Assembly: GCF_958298935.1 (NCBI RefSeq) | Contig: NC_084921.1 | Coordinates: 33,916,001 to 33,980,000, forward strand | DNA: 64,000 nucleotides | Direction: 5' to 3' | DNA from: Phragmites australis | Lineage: Eukaryota; Streptophyta; Magnoliopsida; Poales; Poaceae | In this document: piece by piece, positions 34,791 through 47,185 of the stretch | Numbering within the stretch: position 1 is the first letter of the stretch | How the letters are laid out: each line of letters begins with the position of its first letter | Translations under genes and position numbers: made by a program | The notes under the pieces: model-generated | What the model was told of the DNA's origin: nothing | What the model saw: the letters and a program-made list of their open reading frames with translations, nothing else | Database searches by the model: none

Positions 34791-36065
34791 GAATGCACTG
34801 CACTTGCCGAATGTTCTCAAGATGCCTCGTGGATGTCTGACATCCGAGGGTACTTGAAGGAAAAGTTCCTTCCCGGGGATGAGGCGTCTGCCGAAAGAGT
34901 TGCTCGGCAGTCCAAACGCTATGCCATAGTAGATGGGGATCTCTACCGGCGTAGCGCAGGAGGCGTCCTCCTGAAATGCATCTCCCGGGCAGAAGGCGGC
35001 GATCTTCTCGCTGAGATCCATGAGGGCGAGTGCGGTGGCCATTCATCGTTCTGCACGATGGTCGGGAAGGCCTTCCGGCAAGGTTTCTACTAGCCTACAG
35101 CTCTCTAGGATGCTTCCGAGCTGGTTCGGCGCTGCAGGGCATGCCAGTTCCACGCAAAGCAGATTCACCAGCCAGCTCAGGCTCTTCATACCATCCCCCT
35201 GTTATGGCCTTTCGCGGTCTGGGGGTTGGACATTTTGGGTCCATTCCCCCGAGCAATCGGGGGCTATGCGTACCTATATGTCGCCGTCGACAAATTCACC
35301 AAGTGGCCGGAGGCGGTCCTAGTCATCAAGGTGACCAAAAACACGGCGCTCCAGTTTATCCGCGGCATCACCAGTCGCTTTGGCGTCCCGAACCGGATCA
35401 TTACCGACAACGGCACCCAGTTCACGAGTGCCCTGTTCGGGGACTATTGCGAAGACCTTGGCATCAAGCTCTGCTTCGCCTCCGTCGCTCATCCTCGGAG
35501 TAACGGGCAAGTCGAGCGCGCCAACGCGGAGATACTGAAGGGCCTCAAAACCCGGACCTATAACGTGCTCGCTAAGCACGGGAAGGGATGGGTGGATGAG
35601 CTGCCCACCGTGCTATGGGCTAATCGGACCACGCCAAGCCGTGCCACCAGGGAGACTCCGTTCTTCCTCGTCTACGACGCTTAGGCGGTCCTCCCCTCCG
35701 AGCTCACTCTAAGCTCCCCTCGGGTGCATGCATATTCTGAGGGTGAGCAGGAGCAACAAAGGCGCGACGACGTTGACTACTTGGAAGAGCGCCGGCGGCG
35801 TGCTGCCGTCCGGGCGGCTCGGTACCAGCAGAGTCTGCGGCGATATCATCTGCGCCATGTCCGGGCCCGATCTTTCGAGGTGGGGGACCTAGTTCTCCGA
35901 CGCGTCCAGTCGCGCGAAGGAAAGAATAAGCTGTCCCCTATGAGGGAAGGTCCTTTCGCCGTGATCGAGGTCCCACGAGAAGGGTCTTTCAGGTTGGCGG
36001 CAGAGGATGGGCAGCCACTCCCAAACCCATGGAACATCTAGCACCTGCGCAGGTTCTACCCGTAG
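34791..36065 (+). pseudogene. Element B integrase
   Basis: In the shifted frame: the zinc-binding region HEGECGGH ... CRACQFH, then the core with D in LDILGPFPRAIGGYAYLYVA, D in RIITDNGTQFTSALFGDYCE and E in ANAEILKGLKTRTY. The C-terminal region (RRYHLRHVRARSFEVGDLVL) ends at the TAG at 36063. Stops are TAG at 35091, 35106, 35682 and 36039. There is no chromodomain, as expected for Tat-type elements. Confidence 0.88.
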
Positions 36066-37724
36066 ATGGCCATGCTTGCGGCTCAGGTCAACCAGGCCGG
36101 GGGCTTCCCCCCGCCCAAGTTGACCGGGGGCTCCACTCATTGGGTAAGTCACCGTCGCCCAACCTTGTAAGAATTGTAAATTCAATATCTCAATAGGCAG
36201 TCGCTATGTTAAATTCATTTTTCTGGATTCCGTATGTTTAATCTGTCTGCTGAGATGCTCGATTGTGCGAGAAAAAGTTCGCTCTCTCATTTTCCCCGCT
36301 GACAAAAGAATCCCAGTCGGTATGCATACGGGCAGTTGCCGCTGACTTACGTCCGACATGGTAGGCTATGGTGTTCGGTGTCGTGGCAGGCTCTCGGGCA
36401 CTACCGAGTTCCGGGGCGCTCTGGGTAATCCTATCACTCGAGCTGCTCGAGTAGTCCGGAGCTCAGGCCCCCGGGACGGGCTGTCGGTGCTCGGTCTGGT
36501 CTGTCATACCCGGGCGCCTCCGAACCATAGGACCTTTGGGTTATGCCTCTGTCCGCTCTCGTCCACCGGTTTGGGTATTCAAGAGGTCTCAGGTCGAAAA
36601 CGAGAGCAGTCTATAACAAGTACCGAACTGACAAAGTGCACCAGGCAAAGAAATTCCCTATTCTCTCTTAAGCCACAGGCCGACAATCAAGAGCAGCTCG
36701 GCCGCGAGGGCTTCGATGCCCCGGTCGCTGGTCGGCCCTAAGGGTCCTCGGGTGGTCCTACCACTTAGGCATGAGTGGTCGAGATCACCCAACCCCGGGA
36801 TCCTCGCATGCCTCTGGGCGCTCGGGCACTCTGGCTGAAGGAACCAAGTTCCCGGGCACCCCGAGCTCGGAAGCACGCACCCCTCCTGGATCGGTTGGCC
36901 GGAAGGCCAACAGCTGTCCGGTGAGTGGTTAAATTCAGACAAATTTGTGTTCAATAAAATTATGTTCCCGAGTCATCCTCGGGGGCTCTCATTTTTTAAT
37001 CTGCTCGGCGAGATGGTCTCCTCGCGCACAAAACCCTACCGTGTGTCTACTTTTTCCTGGAACGACAGAGCGGTTCATAGAAAGGTGTATCGCACATATG
37101 GTAATGTCCGACCGAAGCCCTTCGTGGTGGTCGTGGTGTTCGGTCTGCTTTTTAAGGACCCTGAGCACTACCGAGTCCTTGGGTGCCCTGGGTAATCCTA
37201 TCGCTCGAGCTGCTCGAGTAGTCCGGAGCCCAGGCCTCAGGGGCGGGCTGTCAGTGCTCGGTTCGGTCCATCTTAAGCCCGGGCACCACCGGGCCACGGG
37301 GACTCTTGGTCAAATTTCCGCCTGTGCGCGTCTCCGGTCTATTGACTGAGTGGTCGCAAGGTGAAAAAGTATTCACCGGTCACGGCGTGTTCCGTGCTGG
37401 ATCGATCCATCTCCCGAGCAAGGAAGTTCGTGCCTTTGTCTTTTGACTTAGACAAATGCGGATTCGCGAGGGCTCGAGGGCTAAACGCGCCAAGAGCAGC
37501 GATCGGGACAACTTCGTTCTCGGGGATGGAAAGGTCGGGAACGGTCCGACTGAGTACTCCCTGGGGCTTCAAGGCAAAACATCGGAAGGAACACTAAGTA
37601 CTCAAGAACACTGGAGTTGCGAGCCCAAAGAAAAGCTGCCATTATATTCATAAGGGAAATACAGGCATTTCTGAGGGATCACTCCCATATTTACATCCAT
37701 CCAAGACAAACTACTACAAAAAAC
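36066..37724. repeat. Element B non-coding spacer with two internal direct repeats
   Basis: No coding sequence. The block of about 135 bp with the near-palindrome CTCGAGCTGCTCGAG occurs at about 36390-36535 and 37150-37300, as in element A. This spacer lies between the convergent 3' ends of pol and of the antisense gene. Confidence 0.75.
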
Positions 37725-40700
37725 CTAGTCGGCGGCAGAGGCGGTGTCCGAGTCATCTGGATCATCCCCAGGGGCTGGCGGCGGCGGCGCTTCCCGCCTA
37801 AAGCCGGCCGCCACTTCGGCAGCGGTACTCCGAACAGCTTCCCGGGCAGCCTCTCCCTCGGCTTCAACCACTCCTTTCCGCGCCGGCTCCAGCGGGAAGT
37901 TCGGGTCTCTACTTCGGTAGCAGGCCAAAACATGCTCGGCCACCGCATGGGCCAAGCCGCGTCCCTCCCGGGCGGCGAGTTCCTGGACGGCCCAGGGTAG
38001 GGCCTCGAGGCGTTCGCAGACCTGTTGAAGCCCTAAGACTTGTCGTGCGGGGCTGTCACTCTTCTGGTCTTCGACGAGCCGTCCGAGACCGCCCTTCTCC
38101 ACGGCCCGCCGCATCCGCCGGAGTATATCCTCCAACATCTGCTGCAGGTTGACCGCGAGACGAAGGCAGTCTCGAGCTTCTCCTTCGCAGCTCGCAGCTG
38201 CGCCTCAAGTCCCTGGTCCCCGGCCAGGCCAGAAGAACCACCATCGGTTGCGGAGCTGGCAGCTTGCTTCGTCTGCGCCACCAGCTCGGACAAGGCGCGC
38301 TCACGGGCGGTTAATTCCGCCTCATGCTTCGCGTTCTCCTCCGCCCTGGTGGCGGCGGCCGCTGCCGCCGCGGCAGCCTCCCCCTCTCGGTGGGTTCCCC
38401 CTCCTGGCGGGTCAGCGCATCCTCCTGATGGGCCAGCGTGTCCTCCCGAGCGCCCAGATCCGCCGCCGCGATCTCATTGTCCACCTCCCGAAGGGAGATG
38501 TCCTCCTCCCACCGGCGGATGTCTTCTTCAATCTTCCGGAGATCGTCTTCCCAGCGTTGGAGGTCAGCGCGCGTCTGCTCGGCCTCGCCCTCCCGACGGG
38601 TCAGCTCGGCCCGCAGCTCCTCCGCCGCCTTCTCGCGGACTGCGACCGCTGCCTCCTTCTCCTGCGCCTGCCCTATCCTGGCAAGGGCCTCGGCAGTCTG
38701 CTGCCTCGACGCCTCAGCCAGGCGGGCGGCATCTTCTCGCTCCCGCGCGGCTTCCGCCCGCGTGGCCTTCAAAATCTCTTGTTCCCGCGCGGAAGTCGCG
38801 CGGGTATCTTCCAGGAGCTTCTGCTCCCGCGCGGCCGCCGCGCGGGCCTCCTCCTGGGCGCTCGCGAGCTGCGCCCTCTCCAAAATCAGCCGGGCGCGCT
38901 CAGCTTCGAGCTACCCCTCCTTCGCGTCCACTGCCGCGCCCAGCCGCCCGACCGCAACCTGGACGCCTTCGATCGCGGCCAGGAGGGGGTCGGCGGGCCG
39001 GCCGGGCGCCGGTGGAGCGTCGGACTCCCCGCAGATCGCCTCCGGGGGGTCCGAAGTCCCCATGGGATGCCACACCACCATCCGCCCTGGGCTCTGCATG
39101 CCCGGGGTAGGTTCCACCGGCGCCGAGGGCTCGGGCGCCTTCTCCGTCCTCCTCTCGGCCGCCGCTTCAGCCGTCCTCCCCTCGGCCGCCGCGTCCGCCG
39201 GCCCCGGCAAGACCGCTGTTTCTACCATCATCCGCCCCGGGCTCTGCCTGCCCGGGGTAGGTTCTGCCGGGGCCGAGGGCTCGGACGACTGCTCCGTCCT
39301 CCTCTCGGCCGCCGCTTCCGCCGTCCTCCCCATGGCCGCCGCGTCCGTTGGCGCCCCCGCCGTCGTTGCGTCCACCTGCGTCGACCCGGCCGGCGGGCTT
39401 GGCTCTAGCGCCAATGCTCGAGCTCCTTCAGTCGCGGTGAAGCCCGTGGTCGGCCTGCGGGAGATAGGTGAAGATCAAAATCAAAGCTCAGTTCGGGCAA
39501 AGAGCGCCCAAGAAAGAGCGAAGAATGAAACTTACCCGGTCGTCATCCCCCGGTACTGCCATTTGGCCGCCGGGAGCCTGAAGTCCGGATCCGGCGGCGC
39601 CAGCTCGAAATCTTCCCGTCTCCTCTTCCGCTGGGGGCTCGGCGGGGCCGCCACGCGGCTCTCAGGCACCGGGTTAGGCCCCATCCGCACAAGTCGCGGC
39701 TCCAGGACCGGAAACGCCGCCACCAGCGATGGCGACGGCGGGGAATCCGGCACTGGGATGTATAATCGGGGGCGCTTCCCCCGATCCCCCGGCGCCGCCA
39801 CCTCTACAACGTCGGCGGTGTCCTCTTCTCTGGTACAGCGGCTGTTGCCCGCAGCGGCCCCGTCGCCAACCTGCGCCGAGTTGTTCGTAGCCTCCTCGCG
39901 GAGCAGCTCGTCCAACCCAGGGAGCTCGAAGGCCTCGGGGCTCCGGCTCCTCGACCGGTCCACGATCCCCTGGGAATCGAACTCCGGCAGCTGCGCCATT
40001 GCCACACGATCGGGATTGGCGCAGAGCGCCATCTCCGGGCACGGGAGTTCCGCCCGGCTCATGTCTTCCACTCCGGTGATCACTCGGGTTATGCCCGTCA
40101 GCTCCGCCAGGCCCAGGTCCCAGCTTGCGCCGATTTGGGTCCGAGTGATGTCGTCAGGCCCGGTGTAGAGCCAGCACGGCCGGGCCCGCTCCCGCAGGGG
40201 CGCCAGGCGACGGCGCAGGAAGTCCACCACGACCATGACCGAGGTCAGCCCGGAGTTGCGTAGGAATTTGATGCGCTCGAACACCGGCTCCAACCTCGTG
40301 TCCTCCGGCGGTGGCACCTCCCACGTCGACCTCCGAGGTTCTGTCGCCACTCCTGGTAGATCAAGACGCTCGTGGGGGTCGACGTCGACGAAGAACCAGT
40401 CCCGTCGCCATTCCTCCCACTTGCTGCGCAGTACCTGGGGGATGTAGTGCTCCCCCAGGCCGTCTCGTAGCCGAAGGTTGCAGCACCCCGCGACATCCTC
40501 TGTGGAGTGCCCTCTCTTCTTCCCCACCGGCCGCAAGACGAAGAAGTGTCGTAGCAGCGTTGCCGAAGGCACCACCCCCACGAACATCTCGCAGAGGTGC
40601 GCGAAGACCGCCAACACCATGACGGAGTTGGGGCTCAGGTGCACCAGCTGGATGCCGTAGGTCTCGAGCACTTGGAGGAAGAAAGTGGAGAACGGCGGCA

Positions 40701-40917
40701 CCAACCCCGCTGCCACGAAAGAGGTGAAGAGAACAATCTGCCCAGGAATGGTTGTCGCCGGTGTCAGGCTCGCCGGCGTCACCACCACGGCTCCCTCTTG
40801 CCCCTCGGGCACTAACAACTTCCTGATCTTGGCCACCGCCTCTTCGTTCCTCAGACGAGACTTCGGCGAAATGCTGTCCGGAGCCCTGTCGCGATGACCT
40901 CCTCCGACCCTTGGCAT
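37725..40917 (-). pseudogene. Element B antisense spliced gene: Transposase_28-type domain plus coiled coil
   Basis: Exon 1, 40917-39536, starts MPRVGGGHRDRAPDSISPKS and is open throughout (about 460 codons). It has LFTSFVAAGLVPPFSTFFLQ, LSPNSVMVLAVFAHLCEMFV, LRSKWEEWRRDWFFVDVDPH and RPCWLYTGPDDITRTQIGA, the Putative gypsy type transposon domain (PF04195), then a basic stretch (PQRKRRRED). Donor ACCGG then GTAAG; acceptor TCCCGCAG; exon 2 is 39454-37725. The join keeps the frame into PTTGFTATEGARALALEPSP. Exon 2 is a long coiled coil (AREQKLLEDTRATSAREQEI, LRKIEEDIRRWEEDISLREV) ending DDSDTASAAD. Exon 2 has TAG at 38911 and frameshifts near 38395 and 38135. Biochemical role unknown. Confidence 0.82.
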
Positions 40918-41069
40918 CTCGGCAGGAGTGGAGGTGCTTTGATGGTGGAGAAAGAGAAGGAGAAGTGCTCCGGTCGCCTGAAAGTTTCCTAAGGGCTTCG
41001 GAGCACGAAGAAGGCAAGAGTAGGAGTGCAAGAAGGTGTAAAGAGGGGGACGGACCGATCCCCTCCCCC

Positions 41070-41077
41070 TTTTATAT
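41070..41077 (-). promoter_or_regulatory. TATA box of the element B antisense gene
   Basis: The minus strand reads GAGATATAAAAGGGGGAGG about 153 bases before the antisense ATG, at the same spacing as in element A. The leader is C/T-rich, like plant leaders. Confidence 0.72.
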
Positions 41078-41430
41078 CTCAAAGTTCAAATATTGCCGCC
41101 CAACGGTTCACTCGGTGAAACGCCCCCTCGATCGGCACAACCGCCAGGCGAATCTCCCGCCGATCGTGCGGCGTTAGCGGCTGCCAGGCGTATTTTCCTC
41201 GATCTGCGTGGTGGCCGTGCGTGCCGCCCGTACGGTCATCATACCATTTGGGAGTTGTGTGGACACGCGTCTACTCGTCTCCCCGCTGGGTCATACCCGA
41301 GGCCCGGGTCTAAAAAGGCCACCTCTCGAAAGCCTGCCATGTGGCGTCCACGCCAGCCTCGGCCTCGACCACGACGAAGGGCCCATCCGCAGTCTCCGTA
41401 CCATCACCTACCAATGGGCCCGGGGGCTGC

Positions 41431-43054
41431 TGTCGGTGTATCAGGAACCGGGGGTCCCCAAGTCCCGAGACCAGGCCGGCCGTCCGCCACGTGTCACCAT
41501 CCCGCGAGGTCCCCCCTGCAGGATGAGGAAAGTCTGAGTTCCGGGAGAAGGTGCTCGGGGCCACAGCCTCTGGTCTCCGAGCATCCCAGTTCCCCGATGA
41601 CCCGCAGAGTCCAAGTACCGGGAAGAAAGTGCTCGGGGAGATGTCCGCTCGCCCCCGAGTACCATAGTCCCCCGATGGGCCGAACAGCCAAGTGCTCGGG
41701 AAAGAGTGCTCGGGGCTGCACGTGGCAGCCCCCGAGGACTCGGTTCCCCGAAGGATCTATAGAAATGCTCGGGAGAGGGTGCTCGGGGCTGCACGTGGCG
41801 GCCCCCGAGCACTCGGTTCCCCGAAGGATCTACAGAAGCGCTCAGGAGAGAGTGCTCGGGGCTGCACTTGGCAGCCCCCGAGCACTTGGTTCCCCGAAGA
41901 ATCTACAGAAGTGCTTGGGAGAGGGTGCTCAGGGCTGCACGTGGCGGCCCCTGAGCACTCGGTTCTCCGAAGGATCTACAGAAGCGCTCGGAAGAGAGTG
42001 CTCGGGGCTGCACGTGGCAGCCCCCGAGCACTCGGTTCCCCGAAGGTTCGCGCAAGATCACCCGACACCCCGACGATCCGGAAGGACCCGTCGGCGAGGT
42101 GTCAACAAGTCAAAGGTCCGAAGCCGCATTTAATGGGCATGCGCGGCCTGACATCCTGACATTCCCAACTGCCCACGCCGCAGTGTCAATCCCTGCCATG
42201 CTTTGGCAGGGGGGCGTGGGTTCATTAATTGCACGGGTCCCGTCCCGTATCATCCGGGGTATCTCGGGATAACGTTGCCAGGACCAAAGTGTTCCGCCTG
42301 CCACCCTGCCCTGACAGAAGAACAAGACAGGGTGGGCGCACTGGGTGCCTCTGTGGCCGCCCGGTGGGCCCTCTCAATGGCGTCAGGACGTTCACAGTAG
42401 CGGGTGGTCGGATGCGCGCCACATTTTTTCCACCGCCCCTGTCACTTCGCCCGGAGGGAATGATGACGCCTTTCTCCGTGGCGCCTTGGAACTCGCGCCC
42501 CCTCTTTCCCATTTGGGGTAAGTCGAGGTTGGCGTGTATATAAAAGGAAGGGATGGATAACACAGGAAGACAGCTTTGAAGACAGCTTTGAAGATAGCTT
42601 TGAAGACAGCTTGAAGACCTAGATTGATCCAAGATCACGAAACTGGACACTCTCGAAGAACTCTCGAAGACACGCCCGAAAGACTCAGAATCCTCATAAG
42701 AAACCTCAAAGAACACCACAAGCAAGCTCGAGTAGAGCTAGAGCAAGGGAGCCTCAATCTCTCTGTTTGCCATACACCCTTGTAACCAGACACATCCTTG
42801 AAGGATTCCCTTCAAGGAAGTATATTGCATCCACACAGGAGTAGGGTATTACGCCCCTGTGCGGCCCGAACCTGTCTAAACCCCGGTGCATTTATTTCTT
42901 TTTGCACTAGGCCGATCATCCCGCACCACCGACCGTTGCATTTACTTCCGTTTCCATTTATTTCCCCGACGAACTTGTTCAGGATCATCCCCCCGGCCGA
43001 ATCTCTAAAAAGGGGTCTCTCGGGATCCCTGCGATAGGAGTTCATCCTCCGACA
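41431..43054 (+). repeat. Element B 3' LTR (1,624 bp)
   Basis: Starts TGTCGGTGTATCAGGAACCG after the purine-rich tract CAATGGGCCCGGGGGCTGC (41412-41430) and ends CTCCGACA before GTTAT. It has five palindromic units (about 41690-42050) and a TATATAAAA box at 42537-42545. It differs from the 5' LTR by few substitutions. Confidence 0.93.
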
Positions 43055-43059
43055 GTTAT

Positions 43060-43324
43060 CAATAAGATCGATCGTGCCATCAATACAGTGCAACCAGCAT
43101 CTTCAACAACCTCCACAACGCATGACCACTACGTAAAAACTATATTACTCATACTTTATTTCATGTTATTCCTAATTTCGAGTATAGAAGATCTAGGCAT
43201 ATGTAGTGCTTTCATACACATGACTAGATTGTGCACTGGTAATATGAACATGTTAGTTTATCAGTTTACGCTCATAAATTATTTATGGATTAAGTAAAAC
43301 CAAAATGTGCTTTATTTTCCAACA
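43060..43324 (+). repeat. Element D 5' LTR, second part
   Basis: Resumes after element B with CAATAAGATCGATCGTGCCA and aligns with 55396-55658 of the 3' LTR. It ends TTCCAACA. The following bases do not form a standard TGGTATCAGAGC primer site. Confidence 0.82.
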
Positions 43325-43360
43325 ATCCAAAGACCTTATAGCAGGCACTTAGGTTTATCG

Positions 43361-43951
43361 ATGGCTGGTTTTGTCGATGCACTAAGGCTAGACAAGCTTT
43401 CTGGTGTGCACGTTAAGAGATAGCACGTTAAGATCACTCTGTGGCTAACAGCTACGAATGTCTACTGGGTTGCTAATGGCGAGCTGAAAGTAATTCTTAC
43501 TGCTGAGCAGGAAAAGACGTTCATGGATGCCAATACACTCTTTGTAGGATGCATTCTTTGTGTTCTTGGTGACCGTCTTTGTGATTTGTACATGCATATA
43601 CAAAGGATGCAGGAGCTGTGGGATACACTGAATGCTAAATTGGTGCATCAGATGCAGGAAGTAAATTGTGTATCATGGAACAATATCATGACTACAAGAT
43701 GGATGAAAATCGCTCTATAGTTGAGCAGGCTCATTAGGTTCAGTGCATCGTAAAGGAACACGAGCTTCTCAAGATCAATGTACCCGACAAGTTTGTGGCT
43801 AGAGGTATTATTGCCAAGTTACCTCATTCATGGAGAAACTTTGTCATTGCTCTAAAATACAAGAGACAAGATATTACTGTTGAGAATTTGATCGCGTCTC
43901 TCTTGATATTGATGAGAAAGCTTAGGCTAAGGATATGAGTCTAAAAGAAGG
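43361..43951 (+). pseudogene. Element D copia gag, truncated
   Basis: Starts MAGFVDALRLDKLSGVHVKR, then TAG where a Trp is usual, then HVKITLWLTATNVYWVANGE and LILCVLGDRLCDLYMHIQ-like residues, matching the copia gag (UBN2-type) domain with LSG--FKRW and ELWDTL. Further stops and a shift follow, then PDKFVARGIIAKLPHSWRNF. It is cut at 43951 by element C. Confidence 0.78.
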
Positions 43952-45067
<1,116 letters not shown>

Positions 45068-45139
45068 TTTGGTGCGCCAGGTAGGGGGGAGTGTTTCATC
45101 GTTTCAGCAAGTTTGAAAAAAAACTTGACCAGACAACCC

Positions 45140-46950
45140 ATGGTAGAATCCATGACAACTGCTGAGTCCCGTTCCGAGGACCCCAGCCGTCACAAGGTGT
45201 TCGTCATTGGGTATCACCCGGATGAATTCAGAGTGCTCCAGGCATGGGACACTGAGCTGGAGTCCGAGAGCTCTAAGACATAACGTGAGGTCTACATGGC
45301 GGACCACACAGTTGGAGGCACTGAAGGCCCAAACGCCTGAAACGCCAGTGGAAAACCCTCAGCTTTACGCCCAGAGGGAAACCAGCTTGACACTGGTCAG
45401 GCGGGTGTTTTAAAACAACCCCCACATCCCCAGCATCGTCCTGAGGAGCCCCTACACAGAGCACAGTCCACGATGGTGTCATCGCCTAGGCCATCGTACC
45501 GCCTAAACGCTGGGGGCTCCCCACCTCATGATTTATCGCCGCTCCGTGCCCAACGTCTTGATTACGAGACCATGACACCGGTGTAGAATCTACAAACCCT
45601 GCGGATCCTCCTCAGCCACCCACCGGTACCTGTACTGAATGGTTCGCCTGTGGCACCATGGCTGTGTGATCTTGCCCTGTTGGTTGAGACCGCCCAGCGC
45701 GAGACCATATCAACTTGCACCACGCCTATCGCAAGGGCTGGTGAGGATCTGGTCGCCATGGGTCACAATAGGGCCCACGATGGAATGGGTCCCATGCTCC
45801 CCTAACCACGGGGAGTAATTGTGGACCACCTCCACGTTAGGACAGCTGACCCTCCGACCTGCGTAACTCTCTGCGCCAACGTGACCTCCAGGGCGTAATC
45901 CAAGGCCACGTGGCCACTAGAGACCAGGAGGATAGGGCTCGGCACGAGCAGGAAAAGAGCAAGAAGCCTTGTCGCACGCCTTCCCCATGCAGGGAGGTAT
46001 TGGACGGCTCCACCCCTTCGTCGGGACCCCGAGATCGCCGTCTCTCTCCCCAGGCGTGTGCCACCACCCAACAAGGAGTGGCTCCCCGTTACGGGATAGG
46101 GTGTAACGTCCTGTCTGTCAAGTTACATGTAGTGCGCTAGCCGGACAAGTTCCGATCGGTCCTATCTAAGAAGTATGACGGCTCGACCAACCTGAAAGAA
46201 TTCTTGCAGATCTACATCACCATGGTGAAAGATGTGGGAGGCCATGAGAAGGTCATAGCCAACTATTTCCCTACTACCCTGACCGGTTTCACCCGATCTT
46301 GGTTGCTGAACCTCCCTCATGGTTCGGTTCACTCCTGGGAGGATCTATGCGACCAGTTCGTCGTTAACTTCCAGGGGACCTACGCCCGACCAGGGGTCCA
46401 GGACGACCTATATTAGGTCCAACAACGACAAGGAGAGTCGTTGCGAGACTTCATCCGGTGTTTCACTGAACGCCGAAATACAATTCCAAGAATTACGGGA
46501 GAATCCGTAATCATAGCGTTTAAACGGGGGGTCAAGGACCAGAAAATGGTCGAGAAATTGGTCACCTGGGTAATTCGAAGCACAACCGAGCTCTTCGAGC
46601 TCGCGGATAAGTGCGCATAGGACGCTGAGGCCCGGAAGTGACAGATCGACACCAGGTTGTGGCTTGCATCCGAACAGTACGCCCCAGCCAAAAGGGTCGA
46701 CCGAAAGGACAAGAAGAGCAAGCGCAAGGCCAGACCTCCTGAGGTCTTGGCGGTCGAGAAAATCGGCTTAACACACCTGCGCTTTGAAAAGAAATACGAG
46801 AAAAAGGGTCAGGGCTACTACCCGATTCACCGTACGGACGCCCATGACCTAACCGAATGCATCATCATGCGAGGCATCATCGACCAGGAGCTCGGAGAGC
46901 GCAAATACAAACACGGCGATGATGATAAGGACGAGGCCACCCCCGACTAG
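45140..46950 (+). pseudogene. Element C gag, decayed
   Basis: Starts MVESMTTAESRSEDPSRHKV after the primer site. The gag domain is recognisable at 46140-46620: KFRSVLSKKYDGSTNLKEFL, YFPTTLTGFTRSWLLNLPHG, SWEDLCDQFVVNFQGTYARP. Next comes YPIHRTDAHDLTEC, the zinc-knuckle-like motif of A and B with its first Cys changed to Tyr. Several TAG and TGA codons interrupt it. Confidence 0.75.
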
Positions 46951-47185
46951 TCGGCACTGGGGTACCAGTGAGCCGATCATATGGTCCATCACATCTTCGG
47001 AGGCACCGCACTGTCGTGCGAGACATCATCGACTAGGAGCTCGGAGAGCGCAAATACAAACGCGACGATGATGATAAGGACAGGGCCACCCCCGACTAGT
47101 CGGCACTGGGGTACCAGCAGGCCGATCATATGGTCCATCACATCTTTGGAATACAAGTCGGTAGTCCGGGAGATGTGGGCGACCA
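46888..47185. repeat. Tandem duplication, 149 bp period, in element C
   Basis: GAGCTCGGAGAGCGCAAATA begins at 46888 and again at 47037. Both copies run on through GATGATGATAAGGAC, CCACCCCCGACTAGTCGGCA and ATATGGTCCATCACATCTT. Each includes an in-frame stop. Confidence 0.9.

Larger units (their letters stand above)
28346..43054 (+). mobile_element. Element B: complete Tat-type Ty3/gypsy retrotransposon, 14.7 kb
   Basis: GTTAT flanks both ends exactly (28341-28345 and 43055-43059). LTRs are 1,680 and 1,624 bp and nearly identical, so insertion is recent. The internal order is primer site, gag, protease, reverse transcriptase, RNase H, a second archaeal-type RNase H, integrase, spacer, antisense spliced gene, polypurine tract. 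The second RNase H before integrase and the antisense extra gene fit the Tat/Retand branch. The first LTR base pair pattern is TA instead of TG. Gag-pol carries several stops and a frameshift, so the copy is not autonomous. Confidence 0.92.

Noticed and set aside
38040..40168. Plus-strand frames of 356-576 codons in element B
   Set aside because: Ser/Ala/Arg-rich shadows of the antisense gene. The minus strand shows the known domain, heptads and matching introns.
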